Below the pieces are notes generated by a model, which worked only from the letters and a program-made list of their open reading frames with translations, had not been told where the DNA came from and did no database searches. The position numbers and the translations under genes are program-made. From Oscillospiraceae bacterium (GTDB taxonomy: Bacteria > Bacillota > Clostridia > Oscillospirales > Ruminococcaceae): DNA of 55,243 nt. Where the stretch lies: NCBI GenBank assembly GCA_028692035.1, contig JAQUYD010000012.1, forward strand, positions 1 to 55,243. Reading direction: 5' to 3'. Positions 1 through 7,636 of this stretch are shown in pieces (the first letter of the stretch is position 1; each line of letters starts with the position of its first letter).

Positions 1-760
<760 letters not shown>

Positions 761-774
761 ATTCCGTTCCATTC

Positions 775-905
775 CTTTCCCGTCCTTTGTAGTTTGGTAA
801 GGGTGAGAAGTATCGTAGCAAGCATAGGAAAGGGGTACCCTTTCCGTAAAATGCTCCGCATTTTGCTTGTTGGAATATTCCCAAACCCTTTCAATACCCT
901 CTCCA
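775..905. repeat. Leader repeat of recombinase/TnpW module, copy 1
   Basis: This non-coding stretch upstream of the TnpW-like gene is closely repeated at about 37863-37990. Shared blocks are CGTAGCAAGCATAG, AAAGGGGTACCCTTT, GCATTTTGCTTGTTGG and CCCAAACCCT. It can fold into adjacent hairpins: GGAAAGGG/CCCTTTCC (827-845) and AAAATGC/GCATTTT (848-864). It may be the module's leader RNA or promoter region. No gene is seen between 905 and 1100, which is AT-rich and contains short matches to the region behind the second copy. Confidence 0.7.
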
Positions 906-1126
906 CCGCAAAATGAAAAATGCTAAAGTTTTTGAGGATATTGGAGAAATATTTTTCTCTTTCTCTCTACCACGATTGAACATCTGCTTTGCCAAAGATT
1001 TGAGAAAAATCATTTCTTCCCTTACTATCTACAACACCGTACCTTGTGTTTTTGCCAAAGTTTGAGGCGAAAAAGTTAGAAATATTTTTCTCACCACTAC
1101 TACGGTGGCAACAGGGCAAAATTGTG

Positions 1127-1161
1127 TTGACAAATTATCAATTTAATATTATATTGATAAT
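1127..1161 (+). promoter_or_regulatory. Promoter with overlapping palindromic operator
   Basis: TTGACA (1127-1132) and TATATT (1150-1155) are spaced by 17 bases. The inverted repeat ATTATCAAT (1134-1142) / ATTGATAAT (1153-1161) lies across the spacer and the -10 box, a position where a bound repressor would block RNA polymerase. The next gene encodes an HTH protein, so autoregulation is likely. Confidence 0.75.
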
Positions 1162-1175
1162 TAAGGAGGTACGAA

Positions 1176-1511
1176 ATGTCAACTAATTTAATGACCGTTT
1201 TTAAAAACTCTGACCTGCAAAAATTCGGGCAGACAGCAGCGAATATTGTGTCTTTAGCTTTCAAGGTGGACAAGAAGAATGGCGCTCGAATTGCTCGGGC
1301 TGTATTAGAAAACGGAACTACACTTATAAAAAAAGTTACAGCATCTGGCGTGGTATTGGAACAAGTGCTCAAGCTACCAGAAATCACTTCTGTGGTGCAA
1401 CGAAATGATGTAATTCGAGATTTAGCCAAGAATAAAATAAAACAGGAACAGATTGCAGCAATGTTGGACATTTCACAGGCCACAGTTTCAAATGTTCTAC
1501 GAAAGAAGTAA
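1176..1511 (+). CDS. Small helix-turn-helix DNA-binding protein
   Basis: This protein of 111 residues has a clear C-terminal helix-turn-helix: residues about 88-109 (NKIKQEQIAAMLDISQATVS, then NVLRKK) are typical of resolvase- or sigma-type HTH segments. The N-terminal part (SDLQKFGQTAANIVSLAF) is not one I recognise. The start ATG follows an AAGGAGGT site. It opens a three-gene plus-strand cluster behind a strong promoter with an embedded palindrome, which it may bind itself. It lies next to mobile-element genes on the other strand and could be element cargo or a local regulator; the sequence does not decide this. Confidence 0.7.
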   Translation: MSTNLMTVFKNSDLQKFGQTAANIVSLAFKVDKKNGARIARAVLENGTTLIKKVTASGVVLEQVLKLPEITSVVQRNDVIRDLAKNKIKQEQIAAMLDISQATVSNVLRKK

Positions 1512-1542
1512 TAATTTTTATTATGTGCAAAGGAGAACAAGC

Positions 1543-1752
1543 ATGCTGGTACTTGGCATTAATAAGGTTTTGAAGTGGGTACAAATAACAACAGGCGGTA
1601 GACGATATACTTGCCCGACAAAAGAAATCAATGGAGAACTGTTTTTCATCTTCAAGAAGGACTGGCATAAAGTAATGGATTTTGTTTCCAATCACACAAC
1701 AGAATTGGTTTCCGAGGGAGGGAAGGTGTTCTCACGAGTCATAAAGAAATAG
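1543..1752 (+). CDS. Unknown small protein, second in HTH operon
   Basis: This protein of 69 residues was not recognised. The ATG at 1543 was chosen because AAAGGAGAA lies 7-8 bases upstream; a longer open frame from 1453 overlaps the HTH gene and has no ribosome site. The sequence has several aromatic and basic residues (WVQITTGGRRYTCPTKEING, then FKKDWHKVMDFVS) and ends FSRVIKK. It has no membrane segment or signal peptide. It lies 31 bases after the HTH gene and 30 bases before the zinc-ribbon gene, so the three are probably co-transcribed. Confidence 0.6.
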   Translation: MLVLGINKVLKWVQITTGGRRYTCPTKEINGELFFIFKKDWHKVMDFVSNHTTELVSEGGKVFSRVIKK

Positions 1753-1782
1753 CTGCCAATGCTGACATATGAAGGGAGGTAA

Positions 1783-2010
1783 ATGAAAGTGCAAATGTGC
1801 CCTTTTTGTGATAAAGTTTATGATGAATCAGAGTATAGTAGTTGTCCACATTGTTCTGGTGAATTAGAAGATGATACGGGCGAAAGATATTTTAAAAATT
1901 GTCCGAACTGCGGTGGTGTTATGTATTGGGATAACGAGTGGGAATGCACTAACTGTGGAGAAACAATTGATTCCGATGAAGATGATAATGATGGTACTAT
2001 AGAAGGCTGA
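1783..2010 (+). CDS. Small double zinc-ribbon protein
   Basis: This acidic protein of 75 residues carries four CxxC knuckles: CPFC (residues 6-9), CPHC (21-24), CPNC (40-43) and CTNC (55-58), enough to hold two zinc ions in rubredoxin-like ribbons. The tail is rich in Asp and Glu (DSDEDDNDGTIEG). No enzymatic motif is present, and such proteins are usually adaptors or nucleic-acid partners. The ATG follows GGGAGG. It is the last gene of the small operon starting with the HTH protein. Its exact role is unknown. Confidence 0.65.
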   Translation: MKVQMCPFCDKVYDESEYSSCPHCSGELEDDTGERYFKNCPNCGGVMYWDNEWECTNCGETIDSDEDDNDGTIEG

Positions 2011-2315
2011 TTTATAGATTCTAGTTTGTCAGTGAGATAGCAGAGCCATTCAGCATTGTCAACGATAAAATGAACGGCTAACGCCGTCGTTGACAATACT
2101 GCCTGTCCCTGCTTACGGGTAATCAAGAGGGCGAAAGCAACAAATGCTTTCGCCCTCAAAATATCATGGGTATATGTACGCATTTAGAGGCCAAAAAGGC
2201 CTGTATTTATGCGGCTTTGCGGGTGCGGAAATGAGGTGGGTAAGGGTTTTATACTCCCACACCCGAAAACGGCGTTCTATTGCGTAACATTTGCCTTTTT
2301 CACACAAGCATAGAG
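2011..2315. other. Gene-free region with nested inverted repeats
   Basis: No credible gene is seen here. ATTGTCAACG (2055-2064) pairs with CGTTGACAAT (2088-2097) and encloses ACGGC (2074-2078) / GCCGT (2083-2087), giving a nested hairpin. A second hairpin, GAGGGCGAAAGCA (2127-2139) / TGCTTTCGCCCTC (2145-2157) with a 5-base loop, could stop the upstream plus-strand operon, but it lacks a T-run. Confidence 0.6.
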
Positions 2316-2357
2316 GCAAAAAGAACGGGCAAGAAGCTGTTGACTTCTTGCCCGTTC
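2316..2357 (-). terminator. Rho-independent terminator of the znu operon
   Basis: Read on the minus strand, the 14-bp stem GAACGGGCAAGAAG / CTTCTTGCCCGTTC (2323-2357) with a 7-base loop is followed by TTTTTGCC. It lies about 130 bases after the permease stop codon, the expected place for the end of the fur-znuACB transcript. Confidence 0.85.
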
Positions 2358-2483
2358 CTCATAGCAATCCTGTTTGTCAGCCGTTAAGTTAGTTTGTTGG
2401 TACTACTTCCTTATCGGCGTTTGACAAAACGCCCGTCTCTTTTGTTTTTGATACTGAAAATTAAAAAAGTTCCGTGCGCCTTT

Positions 2484-3311
2484 TCACACTTTTTTCCGCG
2501 CTAAAAAGAACGAAAGAATCCAAAAAGCGAAAAATGCAGCGATATTTACGCAAACAACGCTGGCTCCTGCCGGTGTGGACCATGCATAAGAAATGAAAAT
2601 ACCAATCAAAAAGCACAGGACGGATAAAATGGCCGAGCAAAAAACAACCGATCGGAAGCTTTTAAAAATCCGCATGCTGGTCAGCGCCGGAAAGATCACC
2701 AAACTGGAGATCAGTAGGGCGCCCATCAGCCGCATGCCCAAGACGATGGTCACCGCAGTAAGCAGGGCAATGAGCATGTTGTACCAGCCGGCTTTGACGC
2801 CGGTGGCCCGGGAAAAATTCTCATCAAAGGTAATCGCAAAAATTTTGTGGTAGAATACCACATACAATACCAGCACCACTACCGCTAGCGCCACGCTGAG
2901 GAACACATCGTCCTGTTTCATGGCGAGAATGCTGCCAAACATATAGTTGTAAACATCTACGTTCATGCCGGTGGAGAGGGAGATCGCCATTACGCCGACA
3001 GCCAACGCACCGGTGGAAATCAAGGCGATGGCAGCGTCCCCTTTGATTTTGCTGTTTTCGGAAAGACGTAGCAGCAAAAAGGCGGCGGCAACGACCACAG
3101 GGATCGCAACGGCCAACGGCGCAGCGTTGGCCACAGTGGCAATGGCCAGCGCGCCAAACCCCACATGGGACAACCCGTCACCAATCATCGAATAACGCTT
3201 GAGCACCAAGCTGACCCCCAAAAGGGAGGCACACAGCGATATCAGTACGCCAACGACCAAAGCACGAATCAAAAAGGGATAGGAAAGCATCTGTGCAATC
3301 AAATCAAGCAT
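2484..3311 (-). CDS. znuB: Zinc/manganese ABC transporter permease
   Basis: This inner-membrane permease belongs to the ABC-3 family and would move zinc (or manganese) into the cell. The 275 residues form about eight hydrophobic segments; family marks include YSMIGDGLSHVGFGALAIA near residues 40-60 and the repeated small-residue helices. The ATG at 3311 was chosen because GGGAGG lies upstream and because it overlaps the ATPase stop codon by 8 bases, a usual sign of translational coupling; an in-frame start 21 codons upstream lacks such support. It is the last gene of fur-znuA-znuC-znuB. Metal choice is inferred from the binding protein and the linked regulator. Confidence 0.93.
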   Translation of the reverse strand: MLDLIAQMLSYPFLIRALVVGVLISLCASLLGVSLVLKRYSMIGDGLSHVGFGALAIATVANAAPLAVAIPVVVAAAFLLLRLSENSKIKGDAAIALISTGALAVGVMAISLSTGMNVDVYNYMFGSILAMKQDDVFLSVALAVVVLVLYVVFYHKIFAITFDENFSRATGVKAGWYNMLIALLTAVTIVLGMRLMGALLISSLVIFPALTSMRIFKSFRSVVFCSAILSVLCFLIGIFISYAWSTPAGASVVCVNIAAFFAFWILSFFLARKKV

Positions 3312-4011
3312 GAAGCCCACCTCCCAAAAATCGTTTCGCCACGTCGCTTTGGAGATAATCAGCGGTTTTGCCAAAGAAAAGCGGTTTGTTGTGCAGGTGC
3401 AGAATGTGGCTTGCGTACTGCACGGCGCTTTGAATGTCGTGGGATACCATGATAACGGTGGTGCCCTCCCGGTTCAACGCCTGAATTAACCGGTACATTT
3501 CCTGGGCGGCCATGGGATCCAGTCCGGCTACCGGTTCATCCAACAGCAACAGCTTTCGGGTGGCGCACAAAGCGCGTGCCAGCAACACCCGCTGCTGCTG
3601 GCCGCCGGATAGTTCCTGATAGGAACGGCGGCGCAGATCCCACAGGGCCATCCGTTCTAAATTGGTCTGGGCCATCTGTTTTTGGCGGGCAGAATAAAAA
3701 GGGGAACACCCGTTCTGGTTGATGCAGCCGGATTGGACAACCTCCCACACGCTGGCCGAGAAATCCTTTTGTGCGCCAGTCTGTTGGGGCAGGTAGCCGA
3801 TCTCGTTTTGCCGCAGCCCATCGCCAAAATGGATAGAACCCTGGGTCGGGCGCTTTAAAGAAAGAAGCGCTTTGACCAAAGTGCTTTTGCCGGATCCGTT
3901 TTCCCCTACAATACACAAATACATCCCCGCCTGCACAGCAAAGGAAAGGTCGGACAATACGATGTTATTTTCATAGGCCAGGCTGACATTTTCACAGGTA
4001 ATCAAAGCCAT
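3304..4011 (-). CDS. znuC: Zinc/manganese ABC transporter ATPase
   Basis: This 235-residue ABC ATPase powers metal uptake with the adjacent permease. It has Walker A GENGSGKST (about residues 37-45), Q-loop GYLPQQ, signature LSGGQQQR (about 134-141), Walker B LLLLDEP and the switch His in VSHD. Length and motif spacing are those of ZnuC/MntB-type subunits. It starts one base after the stop of the binding-protein gene and overlaps the permease gene by 8 bases, so the three are one transcription unit. The C-terminus ends GGGLHA without an extra domain. Confidence 0.94.
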   Translation of the reverse strand: MALITCENVSLAYENNIVLSDLSFAVQAGMYLCIVGENGSGKSTLVKALLSLKRPTQGSIHFGDGLRQNEIGYLPQQTGAQKDFSASVWEVVQSGCINQNGCSPFYSARQKQMAQTNLERMALWDLRRRSYQELSGGQQQRVLLARALCATRKLLLLDEPVAGLDPMAAQEMYRLIQALNREGTTVIMVSHDIQSAVQYASHILHLHNKPLFFGKTADYLQSDVAKRFLGGGLHA

Positions 4012-4012
4012 A

Positions 4013-4960
4013 TCAGTGCAGATCCTCCTTGAGGGTATCCAGATTTTGCGCCATTAAAGAAAGATACGTTGCGCCGTCCTTTTGCTCCTGCGCGGTCAAA
4101 TTGTGGCAGGAGTGGAACAAAGCGGTTTTGGCACCGGCCGCTTCGGCGATGCTGTCCGCCACCTGATGATTGGAAAACTCAATGTAAAATACAGTGTGGA
4201 GATTTTCCTCTTTGACCTTGTCAATCAAAAAAGCGATGGTCGCGGCGCTGGGTTCCGTTTCACTACTGCAACCAGGGAACGCCGCAAAATACGCTAAACC
4301 ATATTCTTCGGCGAAATAACGAAAGGGGAACCGATCCCCGAAAATCAGCGTTTTATTTTGTAGTCCGGCAAAGAAATCCCGAAAGTCCTGATCCAGCTGC
4401 TCCAACTGAGAAATGTAGTCCCCGGCGTTTCGCTGATAATCCGCTTCATGTGCCGGATCCGTTTCACACAAAGCCTGCTCAATTGCCTGGGCAATTAATA
4501 CGGCGTTTCGGGGAGAGGTCCAGACATGTTCATCATATTCCGTTTCATGGGCGTCAGCGGGCTTGGATTCCGCTTGCATACCGTCAACGGTTTCTTCCTC
4601 GTAGGTTTCTACGCAGTCCATCATTTTTACCGTTTGGGGCGGGTTGGCAAAAGAGGCCAAAAGTTCTTCTACCCAAGCGTCCGATTCGCCGCCTGTGTAA
4701 AGGAATAAGTCGCAGTTTTGAATCTGGATCATATCCTGCGGTGTTGGTTCGTAAGAGTGGCTTTCCATGCCTGGAGGAATCAGCAGGGTGACGTCGGCGC
4801 TCTCACCGGCGATAGATCGGGCAAAGTCATAGGAGGGAAAGATGGTGGAAACAATCTGCACCCGTCCGTCGGACGAGGAAAGAGCTGCGGTGTCGGCGCA
4901 TCCGCCAAGAACGAGCAAAGCTGCCAGCATAGGCACAAAAAAGATCAGGATTTTTTTCAT
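4013..4960 (-). CDS. znuA: Zinc ABC transporter substrate-binding lipoprotein
   Basis: This extracellular metal-binding lipoprotein of cluster A-I has a lipobox LVLGGC near residue 20, so it would be anchored to the outer membrane face. Likely metal ligands include the His of MESHSYEPTPQD and of DEHVWTSP; the third ligand region reads FGDRFPFRYFAEEYGL, a variant common in Firmicutes proteins of this kind. A short loop with His and acidic residues (ADAHETEYDEH) is typical of zinc-type members. The ATG at 4960 was chosen over an upstream TTG because GGAGG precedes it. It is the first transporter gene after the Fur-type regulator gene, 67 bases downstream of that gene's stop. Confidence 0.92.
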   Translation of the reverse strand: MKKILIFFVPMLAALLVLGGCADTAALSSSDGRVQIVSTIFPSYDFARSIAGESADVTLLIPPGMESHSYEPTPQDMIQIQNCDLFLYTGGESDAWVEELLASFANPPQTVKMMDCVETYEEETVDGMQAESKPADAHETEYDEHVWTSPRNAVLIAQAIEQALCETDPAHEADYQRNAGDYISQLEQLDQDFRDFFAGLQNKTLIFGDRFPFRYFAEEYGLAYFAAFPGCSSETEPSAATIAFLIDKVKEENLHTVFYIEFSNHQVADSIAEAAGAKTALFHSCHNLTAQEQKDGATYLSLMAQNLDTLKEDLH

Positions 4961-5027
4961 ATTAGCCTCCAAAATCGGAACAGAATATAAACCATAACGG
5001 CGCCTGCAACACGGTGGGCCCCAAATG

Positions 5028-5420
5028 TTACCGGCATTTTTTGCATACGCCGTATAGGATGCTTTTTCCGCTGTCTACCACGAAATCGTGGTCTGCCGCA
5101 ATATGTTCCTGTACTTCTTTCATCTGGGCGCAATCCATGTGGATAAGCGCTCCGCAGCGCAGGCATTTCAAATGAAAATGGCAGTGGCAGGCTTCCGATT
5201 CGTTGTATTGGTAATAGGCGCCGCCAGACGCTTCGATATATTTTTTAAGCTTTCCCTCATCGTTCAGCCGGGCGAGCGCCCGATAAAGGGTGGCCGCGCC
5301 TACCGGAATGAGCTTTTGCGCGATCAAATCTTTGGCGCAAAAACATTCGCCTGAGTGATCAGAAAAGAACTGCAGCACCAGTTCCCGCTGCCGGGTACGG
5401 TAAAAGCGTGTTTCGTCCAT
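5028..5420 (-). CDS. Fur-family metal regulator (Zur-like)
   Basis: This 130-residue protein is a Fur-family repressor. The N-terminal winged helix contains VGAATLYRALARLNDEGKLKKY, and the dimerisation domain carries the metal-site segments HCHFHLKCLRCGALIHMDC and the final CKKC pair, which together give the structural zinc CxxC...CxxC site. Its place at the head of a znuACB operon suggests a zinc sensor (Zur), although a Mn- or Fe-type Fur cannot be excluded from the sequence. A palindrome resembling a Fur/Zur box lies 23 bases upstream of the start, so the operon is probably autoregulated. The start ATG is preceded by AGGAG. Confidence 0.9.
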   Translation of the reverse strand: MDETRFYRTRQRELVLQFFSDHSGECFCAKDLIAQKLIPVGAATLYRALARLNDEGKLKKYIEASGGAYYQYNESEACHCHFHLKCLRCGALIHMDCAQMKEVQEHIAADHDFVVDSGKSILYGVCKKCR

Positions 5421-5433
5421 CTCTATCCGCTCC

Positions 5434-5463
5434 TAGTATAATTTGATAATCAATATCAATTTG
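5434..5463 (-). promoter_or_regulatory. Fur/Zur-box-like palindrome over the fur-znu promoter
   Basis: TTGATAATCAATATCAA (5443-5459) has perfect 6-base arms TTGATA/TATCAA around 5 bases and resembles the A/T-rich dyads bound by Fur-family repressors. A -10-like TATACT (minus strand, 5434-5439) abuts it, so bound repressor would mask the promoter. The -35 box is not clear. Confidence 0.65.
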
Positions 5464-5684
5464 TACTATAACACGGATGATTTGGAAATGCAAGAAAATT
5501 TGGCACAGCCAGCAGTTTTTTGGGCGTTTCCAACCAGATGCGGTGCGGCCTATTGGGTGGCTCTCCTTTTTTGTTTCGCCTGGAATTTACTGTGTAGATT
5601 CTTTGATTGTAAAGGGGCCAGACCCGTGATATAATACCCTTTACTTGAAGAAGTGGCAAACCAAAGTGCGGAGGAGGGGAATCG

Positions 5685-6362
5685 GTGGCAATTGATATTG
5701 ATTCTATATTTCGATACAAAACACCCAATAGAGAAAAACTATTTGGATATGGTTTTGATGAGTACGGCGGTAGGCTTGAAAAGCAGGTGTTGATCATGCA
5801 AAAACAATTTCGTCTGCTTGTGATCATTCAACCGGATGGAGCAATCAGCTGTAGAGTTATCGACGCTTTTTTCGAAGAAGAATATGCACTCGTAAACGCG
5901 GAAGGCGCGCAGGGTGGATTTGTCGCCGAGGTTCGATCCGCCTGTGAACAGGTGCTAACTGACATTGCCCAGCAGTGTTTTGATACAGAAATCTTAAAGG
6001 CAGAGCAAACAAAACGGGTTCTTGCTGTAATTCGCTCCAAATATGGCGTACAGCCGGAATTTTTGTGGGATAAATTCCCCGATTGCGCGGCATTTCGAAG
6101 ACAGGACAACAAAAAATGGTTCGCTGCGCTGATGGCAATTGACAGAAGCAAGATCGGCCTTGCAGGATTTGGAAATATCGAGATTATGGATCTCAAAGCA
6201 GAACCGCAAATGGTCGAAAAACTGCTGCAACAGGCAGGTTATTACCCGGCCTATCACATGAATAAAAAGCATTGGTTTACAGTCTGCTTGGATGGAAGCG
6301 TATCCGATGAAACGTTGTTTTTGTTGATCGAATCAAGTTTTATATGCACCGGAAAGAAATAA
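5685..6362 (+). CDS. MmcQ/YjbR family DNA-binding protein
   Basis: This 225-residue protein resembles the MmcQ/YjbR family, small cytoplasmic proteins with a CyaY-like fold and a proposed DNA-binding role. The sequence shows an N-terminal part beginning AIDIDSIFRYKTPN and GFDEYGG, then the YjbR-like core with VIRSKYGVQPEFLWDKFPD, NKKWFAALMAI and the C-terminal NKKHWFTVCLDGSVSDETLF, close to the family consensus. GTG at 5685 is taken as the start because GGAGGGG precedes it. A -10 TATAAT lies at 5630-5635 with no convincing -35 box. It appears to be a single-gene unit ended by a strong hairpin. The precise cellular role is unknown. Confidence 0.8.
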   Translation: MAIDIDSIFRYKTPNREKLFGYGFDEYGGRLEKQVLIMQKQFRLLVIIQPDGAISCRVIDAFFEEEYALVNAEGAQGGFVAEVRSACEQVLTDIAQQCFDTEILKAEQTKRVLAVIRSKYGVQPEFLWDKFPDCAAFRRQDNKKWFAALMAIDRSKIGLAGFGNIEIMDLKAEPQMVEKLLQQAGYYPAYHMNKKHWFTVCLDGSVSDETLFLLIESSFICTGKK

Positions 6363-6416
6363 AGCAGATTAGAAGAGTCTGGCTATGGGGAAAAAGCAGT
6401 ACGGCTTTACATGATG

Positions 6417-6455
6417 AAGCGCCAGCCGAAAAATGAATTTCGGCTGGCGCTTCTC
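6417..6455 (+). terminator. Hairpin terminator after the YjbR gene
   Basis: A 15-bp stem, AAGCGCCAGCCGAAA (6417-6431) / TTTCGGCTGGCGCTT (6438-6452), lies between two convergent genes. The T-run on either strand is weak, so it may serve both directions. Confidence 0.65.
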
Positions 6456-6510
6456 CGGTTTTATGGTACATTAAAACATTCAAATTCCTGTTTTTAGCGG
6501 CGTCCCAATT

Positions 6511-7152
6511 CTAGTGCGTCGTTGTTGCGTTCTCGATAGCAGAACGGATGTCCGCAGCCAAATCGGGGACAGAGTTTTCGCAATAAAGCGCAAAATGATT
6601 AGAATCCAGAATCAAAGCACCCATCCGTTCCATGTCCGCCAAATTCGCCTGCTGAATTTCTTCTGTTTGAGAAGAGGTACAGTCGGACAGGACGACAACG
6701 TTGTAGTCCAAAGCATTGGCATCATAACAGGTGGTGCGGATGCAGTTGGGAGTTGTGGTGCCGGCGAGAATCACCGTCCGGATGCCCAAACGGCGCAGGA
6801 TCAGATCCAGTTCGGTTTGGAAAAAGGCGCTCCAGCGGGGCTTGATGATGGTGTAGTCGCCATTTTGCGGCGAAAGGCTTTCCGGTTCTTGCGCGCCGTA
6901 ACTGCCCGGCGCCATGCTGCGCCCGCCGCCAATCCAGCTTTGATAGCGGGTGCATTCCACATCGCTGCCATCCGGCCGGTAGATACGCTTGACGAAAAAG
7001 AGGGGGATTTTTTTCTCCCGCGCGATCCGGATCGCTTTTTCGCAGGCAGGCACCGTTGCGGCAGCGCCCTTGATGCAATGGGCGGAAGCGGGGTCGATGA
7101 AGCCTTGTTCCATGTCAATTAAAATAAAGGCAGATTTTGTCGGATTTTCCAT
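6511..7152 (-). CDS. Isochorismatase-like cysteine hydrolase
   Basis: This 213-residue protein belongs to the isochorismatase-like (cysteine hydrolase) family, which includes nicotinamidases and related amidases. The expected catalytic triad is visible: Asp13 in FILIDMEQGF, Lys in IIKPRWSAF, and Cys in the segment TTPNCIRTTCYDANALDY, where the cis-peptide TT pair precedes it. The substrate cannot be told from the sequence; lack of the nicotinamidase HxH-type metal motif argues against PncA. The ATG at 7152 has GGAG upstream, while the ATG five codons earlier has none. It stands alone, ending toward the YjbR gene. Confidence 0.88.
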   Translation of the reverse strand: MENPTKSAFILIDMEQGFIDPASAHCIKGAAATVPACEKAIRIAREKKIPLFFVKRIYRPDGSDVECTRYQSWIGGGRSMAPGSYGAQEPESLSPQNGDYTIIKPRWSAFFQTELDLILRRLGIRTVILAGTTTPNCIRTTCYDANALDYNVVVLSDCTSSQTEEIQQANLADMERMGALILDSNHFALYCENSVPDLAADIRSAIENATTTH

Positions 7153-7261
7153 TCGGCGATTCTCCATAATTTTTTGTTTGTATTCTCGTCAAATCTTGCT
7201 ATGACTACAATAGTTTTTCATAAGCAACCCCTCGGTTAGGAAAAGATAGGCAGCTTTTTAA

Positions 7262-7308
7262 CTTGTAAAAAGAAGCACCGTAATTTTGTATCAAATTACG
7301 GTGCTTCT
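7262..7308 (-). terminator. Terminator of the tRNA-Ala transcript
   Basis: On the minus strand a perfect 16-bp stem AGAAGCACCGTAATTT / AAATTACGGTGCTTCT (7271-7286 and 7293-7308) with a 6-base loop is followed by TTTTTACAAG. It begins two bases after the CCA end of the tRNA. Confidence 0.92.
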
Positions 7309-7309
7309 A

Positions 7310-7385
7310 TGGTGGAGACGGTGAGATTCGAACTCATGACCTCTCGGATGCGAACCGAACGCTCTACCAACTGAGCTACGCCCCC
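7310..7385 (-). tRNA. tRNA-Ala (anticodon CGC)
   Basis: The minus strand folds into a cloverleaf. The acceptor stem GGGGGCG/CGTCTCC contains the G3:U70 pair that marks alanine tRNAs. The D arm is GCTCAGTTGGTAGAGC, the anticodon loop TTCGCAT gives anticodon CGC (codon GCG), the T loop is TTCGAAT, and the 3' end ACCA is encoded. One T-stem pair (49-65) is a mismatch. Its own promoter and terminator flank it. Confidence 0.9.
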
Positions 7386-7420
7386 ATATGGCAGTCACAA
7401 TTTCTGTGACAACGCATATA

Positions 7421-7449
7421 AGTATAATTGATTTTTACACAAAAATCAA
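7421..7449 (-). promoter_or_regulatory. Promoter of tRNA-Ala
   Basis: On the minus strand TTGATT (7444-7449) and TATACT (7421-7426) are separated by 17 bases, ending 36 bases before the tRNA. The small dyad GTCACA/TGTGAC (7394-7410) sits in the 5' leader, which is removed by processing. Confidence 0.8.
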
Positions 7450-7566
7450 GTGGTTTTATAAATTTTCCCGCTGAATTTTCCACAATCGATTTTGTGCTTA
7501 TGGCGGTTTTTTGATTACCGATTGCCATTGTTTCTCGCAAAAAACGCTGAATTTTCAACATGAGAA

Positions 7567-7594
7567 TTGACAATCGGCTCCGTAACATTATAAT
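7567..7594 (+). promoter_or_regulatory. Promoter of the MATE transporter gene
   Basis: TTGACA (7567-7572) and TATAAT (7589-7594), both perfect consensus boxes, are spaced 16 bases apart and end 42 bases before the chosen start codon. Confidence 0.85.
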
Positions 7595-7636
7595 GAGACA
7601 GTATATCAAGACGTGTATAAAATAGTGGGGGATTTT

